Source: Achromobacter xylosoxidans (lineage in GTDB: Bacteria > Pseudomonadota > Gammaproteobacteria > Burkholderiales > Burkholderiaceae_B). From it: a stretch of 64,000 bases of DNA. Where the stretch lies: contig NZ_MTLG01000067.1 in the NCBI RefSeq assembly GCF_002192695.1, forward strand, positions 148,603 through 212,602, in the 5' to 3' direction. This document shows, in pieces, positions 55,555 to 64,000 of this stretch. The translations under genes were made by a program, and so were the position numbers. Position 1 is the first letter of the stretch. Each line of letters opens with the position of its first letter. The notes under the pieces were generated by a model that saw only the letters and a program-made list of their open reading frames with translations, was not told where the DNA came from and did no database searches.

Positions 55555-56310
55555 CTATATCACCTGCGCAATCTGCCCGTCCTGGGGCAATTCCTGCCAC
55601 GCCTGTTCCTTCAGCTTCGCCCGTATCCGCGCCGTCGCCTGCGACCTCAGTTGGCACACCCGCGCCTCGGTCACATTCAGGATCGCGCCGATTTCCTTCA
55701 GGTTCAGCCCCTGTTCGTAACAAAGCGACAACAGCAGCTTTTCACGCTCGGGGAGGGCGTCAATGGCGTGGATCAGCGCCTGGCGGAAATCGCCGGCCAG
55801 CAGCGAATCCAGCGGATTGCCGCCGGCGGCGCCATGGTTCAGCGTGGCGGCCCAGTCGGATTGGCCGCTGGCCGAGTCGGGTTCGGTGGTGAAGTCCTCG
55901 TAGTGCACGATCTGTACGCCCTGGGCATCGTGCAACAGTGATTGGTAGTCGCCCAGCGGCATGTCGAGCTGCTGCGCGATTTCGGCTTCGCTCGGGGCGC
56001 GCATCAAACGCTGTTCCAGCTGCTGGATGGCCTGCTCGATCTTGCGCGCCTTGGCGCGCACGCTCCGGGGCAGCCAATCCTGGCCGCGCAATTCGTCCAG
56101 CATCGCGCCGCGGATGCGGGTGGTGGCGTAGGTCTCGAACTGGGCGTCGGCGGTTTCCTGATAGCGGCGCACGGCGTCGAGCAGGCCGATCATGCCGGCC
56201 TGTATCAGGTCGTCGAGTTCTACGCTGGCGGGAAGCCGGGCGAGCAATTGCAGGGCCAGCTTCCGCACTAGCGGGGCATATTCGACCAGGCTGTCATCTG
56301 CGTGAGGCAT
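55555..56310 (-). CDS. fliA: Flagellar sigma factor FliA (sigma-28)
   Basis: FliA directs late flagellar and chemotaxis transcription. The 251-residue form contains region 2 (ARLPASVELDDLIQAGMIGL, then QFETYATTRIRGAMLDELRG), region 3 (VRAKARKIEQAIQQLEQRLM) and region 4 (LPEREKLLLSLCYEQGLNLK, then VTEARVCQLRSQA). ATG 56310 is chosen. The frame stays open to a TTG at 56361 that would add 17 residues, but neither has a ribosome site. It is upstream of fliC on the same strand and divergent from flhDC. Confidence 0.93.
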   Translation of the reverse strand: MPHADDSLVEYAPLVRKLALQLLARLPASVELDDLIQAGMIGLLDAVRRYQETADAQFETYATTRIRGAMLDELRGQDWLPRSVRAKARKIEQAIQQLEQRLMRAPSEAEIAQQLDMPLGDYQSLLHDAQGVQIVHYEDFTTEPDSASGQSDWAATLNHGAAGGNPLDSLLAGDFRQALIHAIDALPEREKLLLSLCYEQGLNLKEIGAILNVTEARVCQLRSQATARIRAKLKEQAWQELPQDGQIAQVI

Positions 56311-56361
56311 TGCGGGAATGTCGGGCGGTGTCCATCGTTGCGCGTGGTCTGTTGTTGTCAA

Positions 56362-56741
56362 TTTGCGACATTGTCGACAAACGCGCGGCTGCGCTAAAGC
56401 TGGGTGGATTTAGTGATCTGCAAGGTGCCATTGTCGGCAAACAACACCGTTTCATTCCTCAAAGTACGCAATGTTTTGAATGCTTATTTGCCAAATTGAC
56501 GTAAATTCGTCTGAAATTTATATGTCAAGGTGTATCGAAAGCGGTAAGTTGCGCAACATCAACAAAGTTTTGTCATATAAGTCATAGAAAATGACATCAG
56601 CTGTGGTAAATTTTACTTAAATTGCGAACAAATGATACATTTCGCATTAAAGCAGAATGTATCGAACGTAAAAGCGCCGGAATTCCGGTGCTTTTGCTTA
56701 CACAAGCCCCCATCGGCGGGATAGGGAATAGGGAGTCGGGC
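56362..56741 (+). promoter_or_regulatory. AT-rich flhDC control region
   Basis: This 380-base region is markedly richer in A+T than its surroundings, as expected for the promoter area of the flagellar master regulator. It contains TGTCAT-14 nt-ATGACA (56571-56596), TGCGAA-12 nt-TTCGCA (56623-56646) and a terminator-like hairpin at 56670. Several AT-rich boxes could be promoters, and I do not commit to one. Confidence 0.5.
56670..56699 (+). terminator. Terminator-like hairpin in the flhD leader
   Basis: AAAAGCGCCGG-AATT-CCGGTGCTTTT (56670-56695, one G-U pair) is followed by GCTT. It stands 46 bases before the flhD start, with no forward gene upstream, so it may attenuate flhDC transcription. 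The U run is short, so the efficiency is unclear. Confidence 0.6.
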
Positions 56742-57065
56742 GTGCAACAAGTCGAAAATTCATTGCTGACAGACATTCGTGAAGTGAATCTGTCCTATTT
56801 GTTACTGGCGCAACGCATGTTGCGCGACGACTATGCGGCGTCGATGTTCCGCTTGGGATTCAGCAATGAGGTCGCTGACATCCTCATGCGCCTATCGCCG
56901 GCGCAATTGGTCAAGCTCGCAAGCTCCAGCTCGCTGCTGTGCCGTTTCCGTTTCGACGACTACAGCCTGCTGTCCGCGCTGACCCACGACGTTCTGGGTG
57001 GTGCGCTGCAGCAAGCGCATGCAACCATCCTGCTGGCCAAGCAGCCTGTCGAAGAATTGGCCTGA
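56742..57065 (+). CDS. flhD: Flagellar master regulator subunit FlhD
   Basis: FlhD (107 residues) pairs with FlhC to activate class II flagellar genes. The core [20 protein letters not shown] and [20 protein letters not shown] match the enterobacterial protein. GTG 56742 with GGAG at 56732-56735 gives a normal-length protein; the frame is open further upstream to 56622, but that would add 40 residues read through the hairpin. flhC follows after 32 bases. Confidence 0.92.
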   Translation: MQQVENSLLTDIREVNLSYLLLAQRMLRDDYAASMFRLGFSNEVADILMRLSPAQLVKLASSSSLLCRFRFDDYSLLSALTHDVLGGALQQAHATILLAKQPVEELA

Positions 57066-57097
57066 CGGCCTGATCATTCCATCCGGAAGCACGTGTA

Positions 57098-57679
57098 ATG
57101 GCCACCAAGAGCGTTTCGCAGGAAGCGGATGACATTCTGCTTGCCAGCTCCATGATCACTTTGGGAGCTCGGCTGCAGGTGCTGGAGGCTGAAACCAGCC
57201 TCAGCCATGACCGCCTGGCGCGCCTGTACCGCGAAATCCGCGGCTGCTCGCCACCCAAGGGCATGCTGCCTTTCTCGGTCGACTGGTTCATGACCTGGCT
57301 GCCCAACATCCATTCCTCGCTCTTCTATAACGTGTATTCGTTCCTGAATACGCGTACCAGCAGCAAGGGCATACGCGCCACCATCGACGCCTATCGCCTC
57401 TATCTCGAAAATGCCGGCACCGATGCCGCTGAAGGCGCAGAGCCCGTCCTGAGCTTCACGCGCGCCTGGATGCTGGTGCGTTTTTTCGATAGCGGCATGC
57501 TGCAAATGTCCGCTTGCCGCCAATGCGGAGGGCATTTCATCGCCCATGCCCACGATCCCCAATCGGATTTCGTGTGCGCGATCTGCCGGCCGCCACCCCG
57601 CGCCGGCAAGACGCGCGCTGCGGCCAAGGCCCGCGCCGGAACTCGCCCTGCGCCCGCTGCGAGTACCGCCCGGCTTTGA
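57098..57679 (+). CDS. flhC: Flagellar master regulator subunit FlhC
   Basis: FlhC (193 residues) is the DNA-binding partner of FlhD. The zinc-binding Cys cluster is complete: CRQCGGHF and VCAICRPP. Further matches are RLYREIRGCSPPKGMLPFS and TWLPNIHSSLFYNVYSFL. The C-terminal Ala/Arg/Lys-rich tail is longer than in E. coli. It is the second gene of the flhDC unit. Confidence 0.94.
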   Translation: MATKSVSQEADDILLASSMITLGARLQVLEAETSLSHDRLARLYREIRGCSPPKGMLPFSVDWFMTWLPNIHSSLFYNVYSFLNTRTSSKGIRATIDAYRLYLENAGTDAAEGAEPVLSFTRAWMLVRFFDSGMLQMSACRQCGGHFIAHAHDPQSDFVCAICRPPPRAGKTRAAAKARAGTRPAPAASTARL

Positions 57680-57699
57680 CCGGCGGTATCCAAATACAT

Positions 57700-57726
57700 C
57701 AAAAGCCCTGGAAAACCCCCCGTAAC
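57700..57726 (+). promoter_or_regulatory. Possible sigma-28 promoter of motAB-che genes
   Basis: CAAAAGCC, an 11-base spacer and CCCGTAAC resemble the fliC promoter (TAAAGATT-N11-GCCGTAAT) only partly, but the spacing and position before motA are right for class III control. Confidence 0.4.
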
Positions 57727-57797
57727 CCGCCTTTTTGGGTCGAGGGGAACAGGGGATCATTGACGCCGGTTTTAGACTTCGTTGGCAGGGGCCTGAT

Positions 57798-58673
57798 GTG
57801 TTGATTGTTATCGGTTTTCTCGTGGTGGGCGTGTCGGTCGTCGGCAGCTTCATAGCGCTGGGCGGCCATTTGGGCGCGCTGTACCAGCCGTTCGAACTCA
57901 CGCTGATCTTCGGGGCGGCTTTTGGCGCTTTCATCGCCAGCAACAGCAAGAAGTCGCTGATGCTGGTCAAGGCCGCGCTGCCCGACGCGCTGAAAAGCTC
58001 ACGCTACGGCAAGGACGTGTACATGGAGCTGATGGCGCTCCTGTATGTGCTGCTGAACAAGGCGCGCCGCGAGGGCCTCATGGCCATCGAATCGCATATC
58101 GAAGACCCGGAATCCAGTCCGATCTTCAGCGAGTATCCCCGCATCGCCAAAGACGCCAAGCTCATGGAGTTCATCACGGACTACCTGCGCATCATGATCA
58201 GCGGCAACATGAGCTCGTTCGAAATCGAGACGCTCATGGACGAGGAAATCGAAACCTACCGCCATGAGCGCGAGGTTCCCGTGCGCGCCTTGCAGCAGAT
58301 GGCCGACGGCCTGCCGGCCTTTGGCATCGTGGCCGCGGTGCTGGGCGTGATCAAGGCGCTGGCCGCCGTGGATCAGCCCCCGGCGATCCTGGGCGACTTG
58401 ATTTCCAAGGCCATGGTGGGCACGTTCCTGGGGATTCTGCTGGCCTACGGCTTCGTCGGTCCGCTGGCTTCGCGAGTCGATCGCCGCAGCGACGAAGCCA
58501 CCAAGGTGCTGGAATGCATCAAGACCACGCTGTTGGCCAGCATGAATGGCTATCCGCCCCAGTTGGCCGTGGAATTTGGCCGCAAGGTGCTGTTCTCCGC
58601 CGTGCGTCCGACTTTTGGTGAGCTGGAAGAGCACGTCCGGCAAGCCAAGTCCACCGCCACCGGCAAGGCCTGA
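57798..58673 (+). CDS. motA: Flagellar motor stator protein MotA
   Basis: MotA (291 residues) forms the proton-driven stator with MotB. It has four membrane spans and the usual start (M)[20 protein letters not shown] from GTG 57798, which has AGGGG upstream. The cytoplasmic loop contains the charged residues that push Fli[21 protein letters not shown] and [19 protein letters not shown] form spans 3 and 4. The frame is open upstream to 57735, but that gives an abnormal N terminus. Confidence 0.95.
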   Translation: MLIVIGFLVVGVSVVGSFIALGGHLGALYQPFELTLIFGAAFGAFIASNSKKSLMLVKAALPDALKSSRYGKDVYMELMALLYVLLNKARREGLMAIESHIEDPESSPIFSEYPRIAKDAKLMEFITDYLRIMISGNMSSFEIETLMDEEIETYRHEREVPVRALQQMADGLPAFGIVAAVLGVIKALAAVDQPPAILGDLISKAMVGTFLGILLAYGFVGPLASRVDRRSDEATKVLECIKTTLLASMNGYPPQLAVEFGRKVLFSAVRPTFGELEEHVRQAKSTATGKA

Positions 58674-58684
58674 CGGAGCGGGCC

Positions 58685-59677
58685 ATGAGCACGGTAAACA
58701 ATCACCGCGTGGTGATCCGCCGCAAGAAGGGCGGGCATGGCGGGGGCCACCACGGCGGCAGCTGGAAGATCGCCTACGCCGACTTCATCACGGCCATGAT
58801 GGCGTTCTTCCTGGTGATGTGGCTGATCAGCATCGTGCCCCGAGAAGAGCTCAAGGGCATCGCGGAGTACTTCCGCATGCCGTTGCGCGTCGCCATCACG
58901 GGCGGCCCCAGCAGTTCGGCCGAGACCAGCGCGGTGCCGGGGGGCGGCAAGGACCCCTTGCGCAGCGAAGGCGACGTGCGCCGCGCGCAGGGCAACCGCG
59001 TCGAGGCGCAGCCCATGGGCGACGCCGAGCGCCGCGAACAGCATCGCTTGGAAAACCTGAAAAAGCGGCTTGAGAACGTCATCGAGACCAGCCCGGTACT
59101 GAAGAGCTTCAGGCCGCAACTGCTGATCGACCTGACCACCGAAGGCTTGCGCATCCAGATCATCGATAACCAGAACCGTCCGATGTTCGCCACCGGCCGC
59201 GCGGAAGTGCAGCCCTACATGCGCGACATTCTGCGGGAGCTGGGGCCGGTCCTGAACGAATTGCCCAACAAGGTCAGCATATCCGGCCACACCGACGCGT
59301 CGCAGTACGCCCGCGGGGAGCGCGCCTACAGCAACTGGGAGCTGTCGGCCGACCGTGCCAACGCATCGCGCCAGGAACTGGTGGCGGGCGGCATGAACGA
59401 AAGCAAGGTCCTGCGCATCCAGGGGCTGTCGTCCAGCATGAGCCTGGTTAAAGATGACCCGTATGCGGCCGTTAATAGACGCATCAGCCTAGTGGTGCTC
59501 AACCAGAGCACCCAGCGGCGCATCGAGAACGAGAACGCCGCGGCTGCGGACGTGAGCGCCAAGGATGCCCGCGAGGTGGGAACGGCGGTGGAAGCGGCGC
59601 AAGCCGCGGCCCAGGCCACGACGGCAAGCAAACCAGGCGAGGCGGAGAACACCCCGCCCGCGGAAGGGGTTCGATAG
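58685..59677 (+). CDS. motB: Flagellar motor stator protein MotB
   Basis: MotB (330 residues) has a basic N terminus, one membrane span ([19 protein letters not shown]) with the proton-carrying Asp at D33, and a C-terminal OmpA-like peptidoglycan-binding domain (about 145-265, with [13 protein letters not shown] and [14 protein letters not shown]). It anchors the stator to the cell wall. ATG 58685 is 11 bases after motA. Confidence 0.95.
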   Translation: MSTVNNHRVVIRRKKGGHGGGHHGGSWKIAYADFITAMMAFFLVMWLISIVPREELKGIAEYFRMPLRVAITGGPSSSAETSAVPGGGKDPLRSEGDVRRAQGNRVEAQPMGDAERREQHRLENLKKRLENVIETSPVLKSFRPQLLIDLTTEGLRIQIIDNQNRPMFATGRAEVQPYMRDILRELGPVLNELPNKVSISGHTDASQYARGERAYSNWELSADRANASRQELVAGGMNESKVLRIQGLSSSMSLVKDDPYAAVNRRISLVVLNQSTQRRIENENAAAADVSAKDAREVGTAVEAAQAAAQATTASKPGEAENTPPAEGVR

Positions 59678-59679
59678 CA

Positions 59680-60060
59680 ATGGCGGCAACGATTCTGGTG
59701 GCGGACGACTCGGCGACGATGCGGATGATCGTCCAGGCGACGTTGACGGGCGCGGGATGGAAAGTCCTGACGGCCGGCAACGGCCAGGAAGCGCTCGAAA
59801 TGGCCAGGCGCCATCAGGTGGACCTGGTGGTCAGCGACTGGAACATGCCGGTCATGGGCGGCCTGGAGCTGATTCAGGGCTTGCGCCAGGAAGACGAGTA
59901 CCTGGACGTCCCAGTGTTGGTCTTGACCACCGAGGACGATGTGGACAGCAAGATGGCCGCCCGGGATCTGGGGGTCTGTGGCTGGCTTTCCAAGCCGGTT
60001 GACCCCGATGTGCTGGTGGAATTGGCGTCTGAACTGCTCGACGAGCAGGCCGGCGCGTAA
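59680..60060 (+). CDS. cheY: CheY-like chemotaxis response regulator
   Basis: This single-domain receiver (126 residues) has the acidic pair D9-D10, phospho-acceptor D53 (LVVSDWNMPVMGG), TT at the LVLTTEDD turn and the conserved Lys in LSKPVDPD. Phosphorylated by CheA it would bind the flagellar switch. It is two bases from motB and 29 before cheA. A second cheY often exists elsewhere in the operon of these genera, so its exact role is not certain. Confidence 0.88.
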   Translation: MAATILVADDSATMRMIVQATLTGAGWKVLTAGNGQEALEMARRHQVDLVVSDWNMPVMGGLELIQGLRQEDEYLDVPVLVLTTEDDVDSKMAARDLGVCGWLSKPVDPDVLVELASELLDEQAGA

Positions 60061-60089
60061 GCAGGTTCATTTTTGAAGGCGTACGGGCC

Positions 60090-62201
60090 ATGAGTTCTGG
60101 TTTGGACCTCAGTCAGTTTTACGAGACCTTTTTCGACGAGGCGGATGAGCTGCTCGCGCAGATGGAGTAGTTGCTGCTCGAGCTCGATGTGGGCGCGCCC
60201 GACATCGAACAGCTCAACGCGATTTTTCGCGCGGCCCACTCGATCAAGGGTGGAGCGGCGACGTTCGGCTGCTTCACGCAGCTGGCGGGCACGACCCATT
60301 TGCTGGAAAACCTCCTGGATGCGATCCGTCGCGGCGAAATGGCGCTGCGCACGGACATGATCGATATTTTCTTGGAAACGAAAGACGTGCTCAAAAGCCA
60401 ACTGGATGCCTATCGGGCCTCCGAAGAGCCCGATGAAGCCGTGTTTGAGCGTATCTGCGCCGTCTTGAGGCAGCTTGCGCTGGAGCATAAGGATCCCGCC
60501 GCAGCGGCTGAGGCCCCGGCAGCGGCGGCGGTTCCGGCCCCGGCGCCGGTGCCAGCGCCAGTCCCCGCGCCGGTGGCTGCGGCGCCTGCGCCGCAAGCCC
60601 TGGCCGCGGAAGCCGGCAGCCTGCCGCTACGCGTGCGGATTACCAAGGTCTCGGATAAGGATGCGGCCTCCCTGCTCGAAGAGATGGGCAATCTCGGCAC
60701 TGTGAAGGCCAGCGAACACGCCGGCGGCACGCTGACCGTATGGATGGAAAGCACCTGCACGCCCGACGATATCGAGGCCGTGTGTTGCTTCATCATCGAC
60801 GGCGATCAGCTGGAAATCAGCCGTGAAGCGGCGCCTGCGGGTACCCCTCAGCCTGCTGTCGCGGCGCCGGCACCGGCGCCAGCAGTGGCCGCGGCCCCGA
60901 CTCCCGAGGCGCCTGCGGTAATCGAGTCGACAGCTTCCGCCGAGGCGGCCACGCAGGCGACCCGCGCGGCGCGGCCTGCCGCGTCTGCCGCGGCGCATGC
61001 CGACAAGGAATCCACCTCGATCCGCGTCGGCGTCGAGAAGGTCGACCAGGTGATCAACCTGGTGGGCGAACTGGTAATTACGCAAGCCATGCTGGCGCAG
61101 ACGGCTTCCACGTTGGATCCGGTGCTGCACGACCGCCTGCTCAACGGCATGGAACAGCTGGAACGCAATGCCCGCGACCTGCAGGAAGCGGTCATGTCCA
61201 TCCGGATGATGCCGATGGACTACGTGTTCAGCCGCTTCCCGCGCCTGGTGCGCGACATCGCCGGCAAAATGGGCAAGCAGATAGAACTGCAGACCTATGG
61301 CCGCGCGACGGAACTGGACAAGAGCCTGATCGAACGCATCATCGATCCGCTGACCCACCTGGTGCGCAACAGCCTGGACCACGGCATCGAGACGCCCGAA
61401 AAGCGCGTCGCTGCCGGCAAGGATCCTGTTGGCCAGCTGGTGCTGTCGGCGCAGCATAACGGTGGCAATATCGTCATCGAGGTCAGCGACGACGGCGGCG
61501 GCTTGAGCCGCGAAAAGATCCTGAAGAAGGCGATCGCGCAGGGCTTGCCGGTAAACGAGAATTCGCCGGACGACGAAATCTGGCAACTGATCTTCGCGCC
61601 CGGTTTTTCCACCGCCGAAAAGGTCACCGATATTTCGGGCCGCGGCGTGGGCATGGACGTGGTGCGCCGGAACATCCAGGACATGGGTGGTCATGTGCAG
61701 CTGTCGTGCGAGCCGGGCAACGGCACCACGACGCGCATCGTGCTGCCGCTGACGCTGGCGATCCTGGACGGCATGTCGGTGCGCGTCGGCGAGGAAACCT
61801 TCATCCTGCCGCTGAACCACGTCACCGAATCGCTGCAACCCACCAACGACCAGATCTATTCCGTTGCCGGCAACGAGCGCGTGATGCAGGTGCGCGGCGA
61901 ATACCTGCCGCTGGTCGAGATGCACCGGGTGTTCTCGGTGAGCGACGCCCAGACCGATCCCACGCAGGCCATCGCGGTCATCATGCAGGCCGAGGACCGC
62001 CGTTTCGCGCTGCTGGTGGATCACCTGATCGGACAGCACCAGGTCGTGGTGAAGAACCTGGAATCGAATTACCGCAAGGTGCCGGGCATTTCCGCCGCCA
62101 CCATCCTGGGCGATGGCAGCGTGGCCCTGATCGTCGACGTATTTGCGCTTGCGCGCGCCAACCGCGAGCGTTGGTCGCAGCCCGAAGCCATTCTGAATTG
62201 A
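60090..62201 (+). pseudogene. cheA: Chemotaxis histidine kinase CheA interrupted by an amber codon
   Basis: From ATG 60090 the frame starts MSSGLDLSQFYETFFDEADE and continues to ...LLAQME, then TAG at 60168-60170 (codon 27), then reopens as LLLELDVG and runs to 62201 (703 codons in all). E. coli CheA has Gln at this point (LLADMEQHLL), so CAG became TAG. Everything after is intact: phosphotransfer His50 in FRAAHSIKGGA, dimer region, ATPase (VRNSLDHGIE and GRGVGMDVVRRN) and the CheW-like end. Reinitiation at TTG 60171 or GTG 60189 would lose helix A of P1. Function is probably reduced or lost. Confidence 0.88.
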
Positions 62202-62217
62202 TGGAGAAATAAACCTC

Positions 62218-62718
62218 ATGGCAGCCAAACCGCAAGCGCAATCCGCGCGCAACGAAGATGTCGGCAGCGAGTTCCTGGTTTTCACGCTGGGCGACGAAGA
62301 GTACGGCATCGACATCCTGAAGGTGCAGGAGATCCGCGGCTATGACGCCGACACGGTCACCCGCATCGCGAATGTTCCGCCGTTCATCAAGGGCGTGACG
62401 AATCTGCGCGGCATCATCGTGCCCATCGTCGACCTGCGCATCAAGTTCAACCTGGGCCGCGTCGAATACAACGAGCAGACCGTGGTCATCATCCTGAACC
62501 TCGACCGCCGCGTGGTCGGCATCGTGGTGGATGGCGTGTCCGATGTGCTGATGCTCAATTCGGGCCAGATCCGCCCGGCGCCGGAATTCGGCGCCACCTT
62601 GTCCACGGAGTACCTGACGGGCTTGGGTACGGTGGACGAGCGCATGTTGATCCTGGTGGATATCGAGAAAATGATGACCAGCGACGAAATGGCGCTGGTG
62701 GAGAAGGTCGCTTCCTGA
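62218..62718 (+). CDS. cheW: Chemotaxis coupling protein CheW
   Basis: CheW (166 residues) links receptors to CheA. Typical features are [40 protein letters not shown] and the Val-rich [12 protein letters not shown]. It follows cheA by 16 bases and is intact. A weak terminator separates it from the receptor gene. Confidence 0.94.
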   Translation: MAAKPQAQSARNEDVGSEFLVFTLGDEEYGIDILKVQEIRGYDADTVTRIANVPPFIKGVTNLRGIIVPIVDLRIKFNLGRVEYNEQTVVIILNLDRRVVGIVVDGVSDVLMLNSGQIRPAPEFGATLSTEYLTGLGTVDERMLILVDIEKMMTSDEMALVEKVAS

Positions 62719-62743
62719 TCGGAACGGCCTGCTTGGGAGGTAG

Positions 62744-62779
62744 AAGCGCCATATTGAACCCAATGTGGCGCTTTCCTTT
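62744..62779 (+). terminator. Weak terminator between cheW and the receptor gene
   Basis: AAGCGCCA-T-ATTG-AACC-CAAT-G-TGGCGCTT (62744-62773) is followed by TCCTTTA, a poor T run. It may give partial termination and lower expression of the genes after it. Confidence 0.55.
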
Positions 62780-62809
62780 AACGACTTCAATCTGGGAGTG
62801 GTTCTTGTG

Positions 62810-64000
62810 ATGCGCAAGTTTCTCGCGAACATGACGATACGCAGCAGCCTGTTGTGGGTGCTGGCGTTTTTCTCATTCATGTTGGTGATCGGGGCCGCGC
62901 TGGGCGTGCTGTCCCTGCGCATCAGCAATGGCACCCTGGCGGAGATCAAGCAATCGCAGGAGCTGGACGATGCGGTCGGCCGCGTCGTCTCCAGCTACAA
63001 GGACAGCATGACCGGGCTGGGTCGCGCGGCCGCGGCCAACTACGCGGACATCGTGAAGAACGTGGGGCAGCCCACTTTGCTGACCCAGGGTTTGTCGTCC
63101 GAGGCGGCCGGCCTGCTGGAACGCGCCAAGGCCTCCATGAACAAGGGGCAGGCCGAGTACGAGTATTACAAGAGCCTGGCCCGGCCCGCCGAAGCGACCG
63201 ACGCGCTCAAGGAAATCGACGAGTCCTACGATGCGCTGGTCCGGCAAGGGCTGGCGCCGCTGGTCGCCGCTCTGGAAAAGGCGGACATGCCGGCCTACCA
63301 GAAGCAGGTTCAGACGGTGCAGGACGCCCTGGAGGGACGTTACGCGCGCGCGATCGAAGGCTTTGATTTCTGGCGCGCCAGCAAGATGCTGGACGCCCAT
63401 GAGGTGGCGCAGGTGCGTTACCGGTTCGTCTTGATGGCGGTCGCCGCCGGCGGGGTGATCGCCGCGCTGTTGGTGTTCGCAACCTATGTGTTCCTGCGCC
63501 GCCGCGTGCTGCTGCCGCTGAAGGAGGCAGGCCATCATTTCGACCGCATCGCCGGCGGCGATCTTACGGCGCGCGTGGACGTGCGCAACACCAACGAAAT
63601 CGGCCAGCTGTTTGCCGCCCTGAAGCGCATGCAGGAAAGTTTGACGCGCACGGTGGCGTCGGTGCGCCGCGGCGTGGATGAGATCAACGTGGGTTCGCAC
63701 GAGATCGCGGCGGGCAACACGGATCTGTCCAGCCGTACGGAACAGCAGGCGGCCTCGCTGGAGGAAACCGCAGCCTCGATGGAAGAGCTGGCCTCGACCG
63801 TGAAGCAGAACGCGGACAACGCGCGCCAGGCCAACCAATTGGCGGCCAGCGCGTCCGACGTGGCCGAGCGTGGCGGTTCGGCAGTGTCGGAAGTGGTCAA
63901 TACCATGCAGGAAATTTCCGCCAGCTCGCGCAAGATTTCTGAAATCGTCTCGGTGATCGACGGCATCGCGTTCCAGACCAACATCCTGGCGCTGAACGCG
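62810..64000 (+). CDS. Methyl-accepting chemotaxis protein, 5' part
   Basis: The visible 397 residues show a first membrane span (about 14-36, SLLWVLAFFSFMLVIGAAL), a Tar/Tsr-like four-helix periplasmic domain, a second span (about 205-228), a HAMP linker (about 230-283) and the start of the signalling domain with IAAGNTDLSSRTEQQAASLE, ETAASMEELASTVKQNADNA and SEIVSVIDGIAFQTNILALN. The gene leaves the window. ATG 62810 is preceded in-frame by GTG 62807, and GGGAG lies at 62793-62797; either could start. The ligand is unknown. Confidence 0.93.
   Translation, partial: MRKFLANMTIRSSLLWVLAFFSFMLVIGAALGVLSLRISNGTLAEIKQSQELDDAVGRVVSSYKDSMTGLGRAAAANYADIVKNVGQPTLLTQGLSSEAAGLLERAKASMNKGQAEYEYYKSLARPAEATDALKEIDESYDALVRQGLAPLVAALEKADMPAYQKQVQTVQDALEGRYARAIEGFDFWRASKMLDAHEVAQVRYRFVLMAVAAGGVIAALLVFATYVFLRRRVLLPLKEAGHHFDRIAGGDLTARVDVRNTNEIGQLFAALKRMQESLTRTVASVRRGVDEINVGSHEIAAGNTDLSSRTEQQAASLEETAASMEELASTVKQNADNARQANQLAASASDVAERGGSAVSEVVNTMQEISASSRKISEIVSVIDGIAFQTNILALNA

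Noticed and set aside
50594..60170. Genome-wide reassignment of TAG to an amino acid
   Set aside because: Many intact genes in the window end in TAG at the expected length.

Overview
The window is about two-thirds G+C and is tightly packed, with strongly GC-biased third codon positions. Gene content and order point to a betaproteobacterium of the family Alcaligenaceae, most likely Achromobacter or a close Bordetella relative. The evidence is flagellin and fliA running divergently from flhDC-motAB-cheY-cheA-cheW-mcp, a pyruvate dehydrogenase operon whose E3 carries its own lipoyl domain, a MexAB-OprM-like RND pump, and two large amino-acid-type ABC/catabolic operons. No rRNA, tRNA, CRISPR array or insertion sequence was seen.

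Layout. 1-3933: the tail of yaeQ, two secreted proteins of unknown function, and a GAF/PAS/PAS/GGDEF diguanylate cyclase. 3996-17703: one 14-kb operon headed by a GntR/UTRA regulator. It holds a complete Liv-type ABC importer, an aconitase-family dehydratase (two subunits), hydantoinase/oxoprolinase HyuB-HyuA, an isochorismatase-fold protein without the usual Cys, an FAD oxidoreductase and an isocitrate-lyase-family C-C lyase. The substrate is unknown. 17714-18334: ubiC on the reverse strand. 18441-27523: a second operon with a nitrilase-superfamily hydrolase, an ABC importer with a fused permease-ATPase, cytoplasmic AmiC-like sensor, AmiR-like ANTAR antiterminator and an MlrC-like M81 protein. 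Its leader contains a promoter, small hairpins and a strong intrinsic terminator just before the first gene, the layout expected of an AmiR target.

27561-42917: an RluF-like pseudouridine synthase, a LysR regulator divergent from a three-gene RND pump, a GlsB-like membrane protein, a SCO copper chaperone, a methyltransferase, oligopeptidase A, folD, and a FixJ-type regulator with its PAS histidine kinase. 43268-49444: aceE-aceF-lpdA behind a leader with a 41-bp near-perfect palindrome. 49645-53763: a YjfB-like protein, a HigBA-like toxin-antitoxin pair whose toxin frame has an amber codon at position 4, a membrane-anchored unknown, and a two-domain methyltransferase.

53917-64000: motility and chemotaxis. 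fliC has a good sigma-28 promoter and fliA lies upstream of it. On the other strand run flhD, flhC, motA, motB, cheY, cheA, cheW and a methyl-accepting chemotaxis protein that leaves the window. cheA has an in-frame TAG at codon 27, in place of a conserved Gln, so chemotaxis is probably impaired unless the codon is read through or bypassed. The flhD leader also carries a terminator-like hairpin. The most interesting elements are the ami-like antitermination operon, the unassigned 14-kb catabolic operon, and the two amber-interrupted genes.
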